From assembly GCA_003155795.1 (NCBI GenBank), contig PMEM01000056.1, positions 608 to 38,641 on the forward strand: a stretch of 38,034 nt of DNA, written 5' to 3'. This stretch comes from Gemmatimonadota bacterium. GTDB taxonomy: Bacteria; Gemmatimonadota; Gemmatimonadetes; Gemmatimonadales; Gemmatimonadaceae. Below are positions 17,101 to 24,303 of the stretch, piece after piece (position 1 is the stretch's first letter; each line of letters opens with the position of its first letter). The notes beneath the pieces were generated by a model. It was not told the origin of the DNA. It searched no databases and was given only the letters and a program-made list of their open reading frames with translations. The position numbers and the translations under genes were made by a program.

Positions 17101-17334
17101 GCGGCCCGCATCGGTCGTCTTCCAGACTCCGCCGTTGTTGACGCCTACGTAGAACGTATTCGGCTGGTCCGGGATTCCGGCTGCACCCACCGTTCTACCG
17201 CCGCGGAATGGCCCAATCATTCGGTACTGGAGCGACGAGTACATCGACGGTTCGATAGACTGCGATCGTACAGTGACCGGGGCGGCCAGAATGAGGGCGA
17301 CTGGGAGAAACGGGGCGAGACTTGAGATGTGCAC
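14158..17334 (-). CDS. Secreted BNR/Asp-box beta-propeller protein (VPS10/sortilin-like)
   Basis: 1058 residues. A signal peptide covers 1-25 (ALILAAPVTVRSQ). The N-terminal two thirds hold about ten Asp-box repeats of S/T-x-DGG-x-TW form, for example KTTDAGRTW (72-80), KSADAGKTW, RSTNGGESW, KSTDGGNTW, RTHDGGKTW. These give a large beta-propeller as in VPS10/sortilin or sialidase-like proteins. A beta-rich segment with proline-rich loops and a helical C-terminal part (about 960-1058) follow. Such proteins are abundant in Gemmatimonadota and Acidobacteriota and often labelled glycosyl hydrolase, but no catalytic residues can be confirmed. Protein or glycan binding outside the cell is the safest reading. 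Confidence 0.85.
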   Translation of the reverse strand: MHISSLAPFLPVALILAAPVTVRSQSIEPSMYSSLQYRMIGPFRGGRTVGAAGIPDQPNTFYVGVNNGGVWKTTDAGRTWNPIFDAESTGSIGTLAIAPSDPNIIYVGSGEGLRRPDLSTGNGIYKSADAGKTWRHLGLRDGQQIASIIIDPRDPNRLFVAVLGHPYGPNPERGIFRSTNGGESWTKVLYKDEDTGGIDLAFDPANSKIVYASLWASRRPPWTVGNPYDGDGSGLFKSTDGGNTWHQLTRGLPTRAQGLGRIGFTVAPSNANRMYALVDAKPDVGGLYRSDDAGESWSRVNHEERIWGRGNDFAWVRVDPRNADEIYVCNTSTYRSMDAGNSFIAIKGAPGGDDYHAIWINPLHPDILLLAVDQGATISVNGGKTWSSWYNQPTAAFYHVATDNRFPYRVYGAQQESGSAVVSSRGNDGAVTFREFHPVGAEEYGYVAPDPLDSNNVFGGKVTRFDMVTGQTQNVAPEAIRGRQYRFNRTAPLIFSYADPHTLFLGSNVLFKTRNGGQSWDIISPDLTREDPTVPAPLGQFADADPAHGHHRGVIYSIAPSYHDANVIWIGTDDGLIQVTRDGGKTWNNVTPPTISPWSKIAQLDASHFDDQTVYAAVNRFRLDELHPHIYRTHDGGKTWKEIDAGLPDDASVNVVREDPVRKGLLFAGTETTVYVSFDDGDHWQTLRQNLPATSIRDLVVKDSDLVVATHGRSFWILDDITPLRQLSTAIASEPAHLFTPAAAFRIQRNTYTDTPMPPEEPTGQNPPDGAIIDYYINGAPSSPVTLEILDSSGNLVRRYASNDKPDVTQKEIDALNVPAYWVRQPRILSASTGTHRWVWNLHYPDPSVLTHEYPISAIPHDTPRLPLGTSVLPGNYTVRLTVNGKSYTQPLIVKMDPRVRATPADLQQQFALSMRIAAMIERDFTAIAEARALHVQLDSAKSRATNPKVRSAIDSLDARIGALSITRLNGQLSGLLGTIDGVDARPTTQATAAVTTMQRDLDQAIAEWTKLKGSALSTLNAKLSAAGIRSVAIPRDLTPYRNSLQVGETADKDDNEP

Positions 17335-17535
17335 GGATTGCTCGGATTGTGGTGGCTATGCAGTAGGATGGAGTCCCGCGGCGCAGATGGGAAGAGGCGA
17401 CACTTTGGGACGGATGGTGTAATAAATTCAAGGTGGCATTCGTCGTGACGACAAGATCGTCTGGACGCTGTTCAGGTTATGCGCATCACAGCGCCGCGTC
17501 GGACAGTCATTCATTTCTCTATCCGGAACATCTTC

Positions 17536-17988
17536 ATGCGCTTCGCATCTACAGCCGTACTTGGCGTTGCTCTCGTTTTCGGAGTCTCACAGGCTCAAGC
17601 CCAGGGCTCCGCGGCACCCGCAGCGGCCAACGATACCGCAGTTGCGTCGGCGGAGAAGGCGTCGGATGTCTGGCTCGATCAGCTTGATGGAGCGCAGTAC
17701 GGTCCGAGCTGGGACAATGCCGGGACGGCGTTCAAGCAAGCTGTGACGCGGGACAAGTGGATTACGACCGTTCAGAAAGTTCGTGGCCAGGTCGGACCGC
17801 TCGGAACGCGCAAGCTGGAGCATAGCGAGTTCAGTACTTCGCTGCCCAACATGCCAGCAGGTGCGTATGTGATGCTGCAGTATCGCACTGTTTCGGGCGT
17901 GGGAGGTTTTGTGACTGAAACCGTCGTCATGGAGCGCGAAACGTCCCGTGGTTGGCGCGTCGTCGGATATTTTGTGAAGCCCGCGTAG
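17536..17988 (+). CDS. DUF4019 family exported protein
   Basis: 150 residues from the ATG at 17536, chosen because it begins a clean signal peptide (MRFASTAVLGVALVFGVSQAQAQ); the frame is open upstream to 17479. The mature part has WLDQLDGAQYGPSWDNAGTA, then TRDKWITTVQKVRGQVG, and ends ERETSRGWRVVGYFVKPA, the pattern of DUF4019, a small periplasmic or secreted fold of unknown function. It stands alone: the gene upstream is divergent and the next gene converges on it. The 201-nt gap before it (17335-17535) shows no other feature. Confidence 0.8.
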   Translation: MRFASTAVLGVALVFGVSQAQAQGSAAPAAANDTAVASAEKASDVWLDQLDGAQYGPSWDNAGTAFKQAVTRDKWITTVQKVRGQVGPLGTRKLEHSEFSTSLPNMPAGAYVMLQYRTVSGVGGFVTETVVMERETSRGWRVVGYFVKPA

Positions 17989-18039
17989 TATCGGTGGGTG
18001 CCAGCCTGATATAGCACTGCACCTCACGGTCGAACAACT

Positions 18040-18612
18040 TCAAGGGACATTCACCGAAAGAGGTGCAGTGTCGGACTGCATGCTGCTGATAGCGTGCACG
18101 AACGACGTAATCGCAACTCGCAGGACGGCGGACAATTCCGGATCTGCCGCAATGGCCTGCGCATCCAGGCGGCGGCCCAGTAGTGGCACAATGAAGCATG
18201 CTTGGGGGACAATCCGGGCATTCATTGTCGTCAACACTTCTATGAGTTGTTCCGGTGCGTGCACCGACATCGATGACGTGTTGAGCAGCGCGACCGGTTT
18301 GCCTGGGAACTCCGTGCTTCCGACCAGCCAATCAAGCAGGTTCTTGAATGATCCGGGGATGCCATGCGCGTACTCCGGGCATGAAATGAGAATACCTTCA
18401 GCGCCTCCGATGCGGGATCTGAGATCCGCGACGATTTCCGGCAACGTGCTCCCGTCGGGGTTGTCCAGATCAGGGTTGAAATGCGGCAGAGTGTTCAACC
18501 CGCCGTACATCGATATTTCGACACTTGCAGGTGCGAGCAGCATGGCTGCTGTGAGAAGTTCGGTATTGGATGCGCCGGAGCGCAGGCTGCCGGAAATTGC
18601 GAGGATTTGCAT
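18040..18612 (-). CDS. NAD(P)H-dependent FMN reductase
   Basis: 190 residues with a flavodoxin-like fold. ISGSLRSGASN at 6-16 is the FMN phosphate-binding loop, and PEYAHGIPGSFKNLLDWL (about 83-100) is the second signature. It is likely to reduce FMN, quinones or similar acceptors in the cytoplasm; the physiological substrate cannot be told. It converges with the DUF4019 gene, and an 11-bp inverted repeat (18015-18025 with 18060-18070) brackets its stop codon. Confidence 0.9.
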   Translation of the reverse strand: MQILAISGSLRSGASNTELLTAAMLLAPASVEISMYGGLNTLPHFNPDLDNPDGSTLPEIVADLRSRIGGAEGILISCPEYAHGIPGSFKNLLDWLVGSTEFPGKPVALLNTSSMSVHAPEQLIEVLTTMNARIVPQACFIVPLLGRRLDAQAIAADPELSAVLRVAITSFVHAISSMQSDTAPLSVNVP

Positions 18613-18718
18613 GATGCGCGATGCAGTGCGGGCGTTTCAGTGGTGCTGTGAGAACAGTCGAACAGTAAAACGCTGACGCGGCTGTCGACAGATAATAGCG
18701 CACGGTCCGGAACTGGAG

Positions 18719-19102
18719 TCAGTCGTAGCGGGCAACCGTGAATGCTATGAGAACCGGCACGTGCACCGCGTATACGATGATGGAGAGCGTGAGGACCAGC
18801 AGCGGCGCCCCACTCATGCCGTCGCGCAGGAACGCAAACTCAATCAGACCAGCTGTAATCGTGTACGCGAGAAGTGCCCACTTGCCGACCGCTACGAAGC
18901 GGCCCCACGCGAAGTTTCCGACGCGACCGAGCAACAGCAGGTTCACGACCAGAAGCAGGGCGGATGCTCCGAGCAGAATTATTGCTGGCGTGAGCGGCAC
19001 CTGTCGGGGGAGGTATGATGCGAGATAAATGCCGCCCGCAACGATCAGCGCGAGGGACGCCATGCCGAGCTGCGTAACCGGAGGAAGTGTGCGTTCGTTC
19101 AT
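18719..19102 (-). CDS. Small four-helix membrane protein
   Basis: 127 residues; family not recognised. Four hydrophobic segments lie at about 11-30, 38-58, 72-91 and 100-122. No cofactor motif is obvious; one His lies in the last helix (YAVHVPVLIAF). Its start overlaps the stop of the preceding membrane-protein gene by 4 nt, so both are probably made together and may form a complex. Confidence 0.65.
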   Translation of the reverse strand: MNERTLPPVTQLGMASLALIVAGGIYLASYLPRQVPLTPAIILLGASALLLVVNLLLLGRVGNFAWGRFVAVGKWALLAYTITAGLIEFAFLRDGMSGAPLLVLTLSIIVYAVHVPVLIAFTVARYD

Positions 19103-19728
19103 CCGACTCTGATCCGTGTCATGATCACGAGAATCGCGATCTGTAGAGTGCCTGTGAAGCCAGCGGCGAAGATGAAGCGTTTCATCAGGCTCTGAATCAC
19201 TTGCGGATTCGGCTTTGGTTTCTTGAGCTCCATCAGGACAGCAACGTTAGCTGGCGAGAGAAGACCCAGCGCAATTACCGCCATGAAGCCGACGACGATG
19301 TAACTGGCGACAACCCATCCGTGATTGTAGTACGAGCTATCGACCGTACCCATGACTGTGCCGAGTTGCCAGCCGGCTGCGAGCGTTACGGTGACGACGG
19401 TGGGCATTATCAACAGCATCTTCGGCATGAGGCGTGTTGCAACCTGGATGCGTGCGGGTGGTGGCAGTTTGCCCATCATGGGACCGATCACGAATCCCAT
19501 GAACAGGTCTACTATCGTCCATGCAGCGCCGAACGCGACGTGGAGGAACACGAGCGGCCACAATTTATTGGCTGCGATGGCGACAACGAGGCCGGTGAGA
19601 ATTACGGCGACGATGGGCAGTCCCTTGAGCGGTACGACTTCGAAATCGAGCCTGGCGCTGGCGGCAGATGCGTCGGCGTGAGCAGGGCGGACACTGGGCT
19701 GTGGTAACTGCACGGTGGTGTCAGTCAT
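19099..19728 (-). CDS. Polytopic membrane protein, DUF2269-like
   Basis: 209 residues. After a hydrophilic N-terminus of about 33 residues there are five hydrophobic helices (about 38-56, 57-82, 102-124, 133-158, 186-205). LVFLHVAFGAAWTIVDLFMG resembles the His-containing first helix of small DUF2269/CopD-type membrane proteins, which is a weak match. It is coupled by 4 nt to the downstream small membrane protein. The pair faces a divergent DUF1348 gene across a gap holding a clear inverted-repeat operator at 19781-19811. Function is unknown. Confidence 0.6.
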   Translation of the reverse strand: MTDTTVQLPQPSVRPAHADASAASARLDFEVVPLKGLPIVAVILTGLVVAIAANKLWPLVFLHVAFGAAWTIVDLFMGFVIGPMMGKLPPPARIQVATRLMPKMLLIMPTVVTVTLAAGWQLGTVMGTVDSSYYNHGWVVASYIVVGFMAVIALGLLSPANVAVLMELKKPKPNPQVIQSLMKRFIFAAGFTGTLQIAILVIMTRIRVG

Positions 19729-19780
19729 TTCCCGATTCTATGGACAGAGGAGTGTGCGGTCAAGAAGGGCGTTCGCTCGT

Positions 19781-19811
19781 GTTCGTTCGACACATGTCCG
19801 TTCGAACGAAC
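19781..19811. promoter_or_regulatory. 10-bp inverted-repeat operator between divergent genes
   Basis: GTTCGTTCGA (19781-19790) and TCGAACGAAC (19802-19811) are exact reverse complements with an 11-nt spacer. A third related element, GTTCGCTCGT, lies directly upstream (19771-19780), and CGTTCGAACG (19799-19808) is itself a palindrome. A possible -10 (TATACAT, 19812-19818) adjoins the right arm, so a bound repressor would block the DUF1348 promoter. The pattern resembles TetR-type operators, but no regulator gene is nearby. Confidence 0.65.
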
Positions 19812-19870
19812 TATACATTCATTATCACCCAGTGATGCCGGCTGATGAATAACCGGAAGGACATGTATAT

Positions 19871-20344
19871 ATGAGTACAACACCCCCACCCGTCCCACCG
19901 TTCACTCGCGAGAGTGCGATCCTGAAAGTAAGATTGGCCGAAAACGCCTGGAATTCTCGTGATGCTGAACGCGTGGCCAAGGGTTATTCCGAAACCAGCT
20001 GGTGGCGCAACCGGAGCGAGTTTGTTCAGGGACGCGCTGCCATCATCGAATTTCTCAAGCGCAAGTGGGCTGGAGAGCTCGAGTACAGGCTCATCAAGGA
20101 AATGTGGCTCTTCAGGGACAACCGCATTGCCGTGCGTTTTGCGTACGAGTCACACGACAAGGCCGGCCAGTGGTTCCGATCGTTTGGCAACGAATACTGG
20201 GAGTTCAACCCAGACGGATTGATGCAGACTCGTCATGCGAGCATCAACGATGTGCCGATAAAGGAATCCGAGCGCAAGTATCACTGGGACACCAGTGGTC
20301 CGCGGCCGGCCGACCATCCCGAGCTACGCGACCTGGGGCTTTAG
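19871..20344 (+). CDS. DUF1348 (NTF2-like) protein
   Basis: 157 residues with the family's typical features: [20 protein letters not shown], then [41 protein letters not shown] and [12 protein letters not shown]1348 proteins have the small cone-like NTF2/SnoaL fold; their function is not known. A GGAAGGA at 19855-19861 lies 9 nt before the ATG. Its 3' end overlaps the stop of the convergent MFS gene by 4 nt. The inverted-repeat operator upstream suggests tight control. Confidence 0.88.
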   Translation: MSTTPPPVPPFTRESAILKVRLAENAWNSRDAERVAKGYSETSWWRNRSEFVQGRAAIIEFLKRKWAGELEYRLIKEMWLFRDNRIAVRFAYESHDKAGQWFRSFGNEYWEFNPDGLMQTRHASINDVPIKESERKYHWDTSGPRPADHPELRDLGL

Positions 20345-21588
20345 ACGACCGGACTGGCTGGACTGGCGGGAATAGCCGGGATAGTCGCATGCGGCCGTTC
20401 ATCCCGAAACAATGGGACCGCAACGACCGCGGCGACCATGGCTGTCACTCCAAACAGAATCAATGCGGCCGTGAAGCCCCAGTTCAGCGCAATCTGGAAC
20501 AGGAGGCTTCCGAGTCCAAAGCCGGAGAACAGAGCGAAGGCCATCAACCCTGTTGCCTGCGCGCGATTGCCACGCAGATCGGTGACTATACCTGCAAGGA
20601 GCGGTTGAGTCAGGTCGAACCCCAGCGACAGCATGACGATTGCAGCCTGGACGGCTATGAGGCTGATTGGTGCGGCGAGGATCGCAGCGCAAACGGCTGT
20701 GAGTGCCACGCCGGCTGGAATGATCCGCGAACGGCCGTGTCTGTCTGCAAGGCGGCCAATGACCGGCCCGAACAGCAGCCCTGGTATGCCATAGCCGAGC
20801 AGTGCGAGGCCGATACCAACTTCGCCCAATCCAAAACGCTGGCTCAGGTACAAACCCAGCCACGTATACACGCCGGATTGTACGACTGCGTTGATGACAA
20901 CGTAGGCGTACGTGCGCCGTCCGCGAGCGAAGGTCAACAACGACACGTAGCCGTGAAAGACGGTCGACCACGCTGGCGCCTTTGACCGTGCGAGTCTCGG
21001 TATGGCACCTCCTGCAACCGCTGCGACGGCGAGCAGCGCGGAGAGCGCCGAGACCGCGAGGAATAAACCGTGCCACCCGACAACTGGCTCCATGAGAGCA
21101 CCTAGTGTGGCGCCGGCTGCAGTTCCTCCGGCGATCGCTCCGAAGAGCCAACCGATTGCGCGTCCTCGTCTCTGGAACGGGACCACGTCGCCGATGAGTG
21201 TGAGGCCGATCGGCACGATACCGCTGGCTCCAGCTCCGGTCGCGGCTCGCCATGCCACGAATGCGGTAACATTTGATGCCAACGCGGTGGCGGCGGTCAA
21301 TCCGACAAACAGGAACAAGGAGGTGAGGATGACAGCCCGTCGTCCAAATCGGTCCGATAGCGGACCCCATCCCAGTGTTGCTATACCATACGGGAGTAGA
21401 TAGGCAGGTACAGCGAGCCCAATCCATCCGACGCGCGTGTGGAATACATCTGCGAGGCGCGGGATGAGCGGCGCCACCATGAATGCCTGGACAAAAACGA
21501 GGAAGGCACTGGTGCACAGGACCGGGAGCATCCACGCAGCCGGATCTGGTGACGTCGCGCGGCCAACAATCGGCTGCTGGCTCGTCAA
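20341..21588 (-). CDS. MFS transporter, 12-helix drug:H+ antiporter type
   Basis: 415 residues with about 12 membrane helices. The loop 2-3 motif [11 protein letters not shown] (about 75-84), and the helix-5 motif C-like [14 protein letters not shown] are typical of DHA1 exporters. The predicted start is TTG at 21588; an in-frame ATG 19 codons later would still leave helix 1 intact. It is divergent from a DHA2 transporter across a 77-nt gap containing an inverted repeat. The substrate is unknown; efflux of small organic molecules is likely. Confidence 0.88.
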   Translation of the reverse strand: MTSQQPIVGRATSPDPAAWMLPVLCTSAFLVFVQAFMVAPLIPRLADVFHTRVGWIGLAVPAYLLPYGIATLGWGPLSDRFGRRAVILTSLFLFVGLTAATALASNVTAFVAWRAATGAGASGIVPIGLTLIGDVVPFQRRGRAIGWLFGAIAGGTAAGATLGALMEPVVGWHGLFLAVSALSALLAVAAVAGGAIPRLARSKAPAWSTVFHGYVSLLTFARGRRTYAYVVINAVVQSGVYTWLGLYLSQRFGLGEVGIGLALLGYGIPGLLFGPVIGRLADRHGRSRIIPAGVALTAVCAAILAAPISLIAVQAAIVMLSLGFDLTQPLLAGIVTDLRGNRAQATGLMAFALFSGFGLGSLLFQIALNWGFTAALILFGVTAMVAAVVAVPLFRDERPHATIPAIPASPASPVV

Positions 21589-21630
21589 TTGATCGTGCGA
21601 TTCCTCATGCGGCGTTGCTCATACGATCAA
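21589..21630. promoter_or_regulatory. Inverted repeat between divergent MFS genes
   Basis: TTGATCGT (21589-21596) and ACGATCAA (21623-21630) are exact reverse complements separated by 26 nt, and TGATCG recurs at 21638-21643. They fill the 77-nt gap between the two transporter genes, where both promoters must lie. A shared repressor site is inferred; no regulator gene is next to it. Confidence 0.42.
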
Positions 21631-21665
21631 AACTAACTGATCGCTAAATTACACAGTGTGCAAGC

Positions 21666-23195
21666 ATGTTGAACAGCGCCAGCTTGGACAGGGCGCAACG
21701 GCGCTGGATTCTTTCCGCGCTGATGATGACGATGATGCTGGCGGCGATGGACACTACCATCGTGTCGACGGCGATCCCGCAGATTGTCGGCGATCTGGGC
21801 GGTTTTGCGCTGTTCAGCTGGGTGTTTTCGATCTATCTGCTGGCGCAGACGGTGACTATTCCGATTTACGGAAAACTTGCCGATGTGTTTGGCCGCAAGC
21901 CGGTGCTGATAATTGGAACACTGATATTTCTGATCGGATCAACTGCGTCAGCGTTTTCGTGGAACATGGTGTCGTTGATTGTCTTCCGCGGACTCCAGGG
22001 ATTGGGCGCGGGTTCGATCATGGCGACTGTCAATACGCTCGCGGGCGACCTGTACTCAGTGCGTGAGCGCGCCAGCATCGAGGGTTGGTTCTCGAGTGTG
22101 TGGGGAATCGCGGCCATCGTCGGCCCGACAATCGGCGGCGCATTCGCGGAGTACGCGTCGTGGCGCTGGATATTCCTCATCAATCTTCCAGTTGGCGTGG
22201 CGGCGATCGCACTGGTGGCGAGGTTCCTTCACGAGGAGCCGGAACACCATCGGCACAGCATCGACTATGCTGGCGCGGGGTTGATGCTCATGGCTGGCGC
22301 CACTTTGATCTTCGCGTTGCTGCAGGGTGGCCAGGCCTGGGCGTGGCTGTCACCGCAGAGCATTACCGTTTTTGCGGTTGCATTGATCCTGGCTGGAGCG
22401 ACGTTGCTCGTTGAGTGGCGTGCTGCAGAACCGATCATGCCCGGATGGCTGTGGCGGCACCGTGTACTCGCCGGCGCGAATCTGTCCATGGTTGGGATGG
22501 GTCTCATAATGATGGGGCCGAACACTTATCTGCCGACGTTCGGTCAGTCAGTGTTGGGGTTGGGGGCGATCACTGCGGGGCTTGTACTGGCGAGCATGAG
22601 CATCGGCTGGCCGGTGGCATCGGCGTTTTCAGGGCGCCTGTATCTCCGTATCGGATTTCGCGATACTGCACTCGTCGGCGCGGTAGTAATCGTCGTGGCC
22701 GCAGCAGGTTTCGTGATGTTGCCGTATCCGGGGTCGATGTGGGCAGTACTTGCCGATCAGGTTCTGCTTGGTGCCGGGTTTGGGCTTCTGTCGACGCCGA
22801 TGCTGGTGGGAGTTCAGTCTGCGGTGACATGGCGTGAGCGCGGTGTCGTAACCGGCGCAAACATCTTCGGACGATATCTTGGAGAGAGTCTGGGTGCTGC
22901 GATCGTCGGAACGATTTTCAATGGAACCATCGCGGCACAACTCGGCCATGCACCGGCAGACCTACGCACGGGCCTGCCTCATGATATCAACAGCGTGATC
23001 AACTCCTCACACAGTCACAAGCTGTCGGTCGCGGCTGAAGAGTATATTCGACATGCGATGTACACTGCGACACATCATGTTTATGTTGCGCTCGTGATTG
23101 TCGCGCTGATTACACTAGCGATCGTTCTGTTTACTCCTCGGCATTTCCCGGTAGCTGCTGAAGACGATCCGGCCGAAGCGGCCACATTGAGCTGA
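21666..23195 (+). CDS. MFS transporter, 14-helix DHA2 (EmrB/QacA) type
   Basis: 509 residues with about 14 helices. MDTTIVSTAIPQIVGDLGG in helix 1 is the DHA2 signature, GKLADVFGRK is motif A, and GPTIGGAFAEYASWRWIF in helix 5 is motif C, diagnostic of antiporters. The second half has YLPTFGQSVLGLGAITAGL. It probably exports toxic organic compounds using the proton gradient. An alcohol dehydrogenase gene follows 34 nt later on the same strand, so detoxification and export may be co-expressed. Confidence 0.9.
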   Translation: MLNSASLDRAQRRWILSALMMTMMLAAMDTTIVSTAIPQIVGDLGGFALFSWVFSIYLLAQTVTIPIYGKLADVFGRKPVLIIGTLIFLIGSTASAFSWNMVSLIVFRGLQGLGAGSIMATVNTLAGDLYSVRERASIEGWFSSVWGIAAIVGPTIGGAFAEYASWRWIFLINLPVGVAAIALVARFLHEEPEHHRHSIDYAGAGLMLMAGATLIFALLQGGQAWAWLSPQSITVFAVALILAGATLLVEWRAAEPIMPGWLWRHRVLAGANLSMVGMGLIMMGPNTYLPTFGQSVLGLGAITAGLVLASMSIGWPVASAFSGRLYLRIGFRDTALVGAVVIVVAAAGFVMLPYPGSMWAVLADQVLLGAGFGLLSTPMLVGVQSAVTWRERGVVTGANIFGRYLGESLGAAIVGTIFNGTIAAQLGHAPADLRTGLPHDINSVINSSHSHKLSVAAEEYIRHAMYTATHHVYVALVIVALITLAIVLFTPRHFPVAAEDDPAEAATLS

Positions 23196-23229
23196 GACGT
23201 AGAACAACAGCAATTGAGGTTCAACTGAC

Positions 23230-24261
23230 ATGAAAGCAGTTCAGATTGTAGCGATCGGCAAGCCGCTCGAGTCTCGCGAAATAGCGCGACCGGCACCGGG
23301 ACCTGGAGAGGTGCTGGTGAAAGTATCCGCGGCCGGAATATGTCATTCCGATGCGCACTATCGCGCCGGAACGTCCGATGTCGGGTTTCTGCCCATTACA
23401 CCCGGCCATGAGATTGCTGGCGTTGTCGCAGAACTAGGCTCAGGAGTGGATGGTGTTTCAGTCGGCGACCGCGTTGCGTTGCACTACCTGTTCACGTGCG
23501 GTCAGTGCGCGTACTGCACAAGCGGACTGGAGCAATTCTGCCGCACGGGAAAGATGGTTGGAAAGCATGTGAACGGCGGTTATGCGGAGTATGTCCTGGC
23601 GCCTGCCCGGAATGCCATACGCATTGGTGATTCTGTGAGCGACGCAGCGGCCGCGATCATGATGTGCTCAAGTGCGACTGCATTTCATGCACTGAACAAG
23701 GCTCGGATGTCACCGGGTGATTCCGTTGCAGTGTTTGGCGCTGGTGGGTTGGGGATGTCGGCGATTCAACTGGCTCGCGCATTCGGCGCCTCTGACGTAT
23801 TTGCAGTTGACATTGACAGCGGGAAGCTCAAGGACGCTGAGCGCTATGGTGCACGGCCGATCGATCCAACTGATGGCGCGCCGGAGGTGCAGATCAGGGA
23901 TATGACCGCTGGTCGCGGCGTGGACGTTGCGCTCGAGTTCGCGGGCCTTCCGGTGACACAGGAGCAGGCCATTTTATCGCTCGGCGTTCAGGGGCGGGTT
24001 GCGCTGGCCGGAATTGGTAGCCGGCCGTTCACGGTAGCCGGCTATCCAACGCTGATCAATCGCGAAGTCGAGATCGTTGGAGTGTCAGATCATCTGCGTT
24101 CGGAGTTGGTAATCCTCATGGACTTCGCGCAGCGTGGATTGCTCGATCTCGAAAGCGTAGTCACGGATAGGATCGGGCTCGACGCAGCTCAGATAAATAG
24201 TCGGTTGGATGCACTCGCAGAATTTCATGGAAAGACGCGCACTGTGATTGTGCCGTCCTGA
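23230..24261 (+). CDS. Zinc-dependent alcohol dehydrogenase (MDR family)
   Basis: 343 residues. Catalytic zinc ligands are C38 (CHSD) and H60-E61 (PGHE); the structural zinc is held by C90, C93, C96 and C104. The Rossmann NAD(P) site is GAGGLGMSAIQLA (about 170-182), followed by an acidic VDIDSGKL that suggests NAD preference. Family members oxidise alcohols or reduce aldehydes in the cytoplasm; the substrate cannot be told. It lies 34 nt after a DHA2 exporter on the same strand. Confidence 0.92.
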   Translation: MKAVQIVAIGKPLESREIARPAPGPGEVLVKVSAAGICHSDAHYRAGTSDVGFLPITPGHEIAGVVAELGSGVDGVSVGDRVALHYLFTCGQCAYCTSGLEQFCRTGKMVGKHVNGGYAEYVLAPARNAIRIGDSVSDAAAAIMMCSSATAFHALNKARMSPGDSVAVFGAGGLGMSAIQLARAFGASDVFAVDIDSGKLKDAERYGARPIDPTDGAPEVQIRDMTAGRGVDVALEFAGLPVTQEQAILSLGVQGRVALAGIGSRPFTVAGYPTLINREVEIVGVSDHLRSELVILMDFAQRGLLDLESVVTDRIGLDAAQINSRLDALAEFHGKTRTVIVPS

Positions 24262-24303
24262 TATTATCGGAGACGGATTGGATGGAGTCTGGATGCTTGA
24301 TAG

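Noticed and set aside
20002-20985. Long plus-strand frame of 327 codons
   Set aside because: It runs antisense to the MFS transporter and through the DUF1348 gene in another frame; composition is that of a shadow frame.
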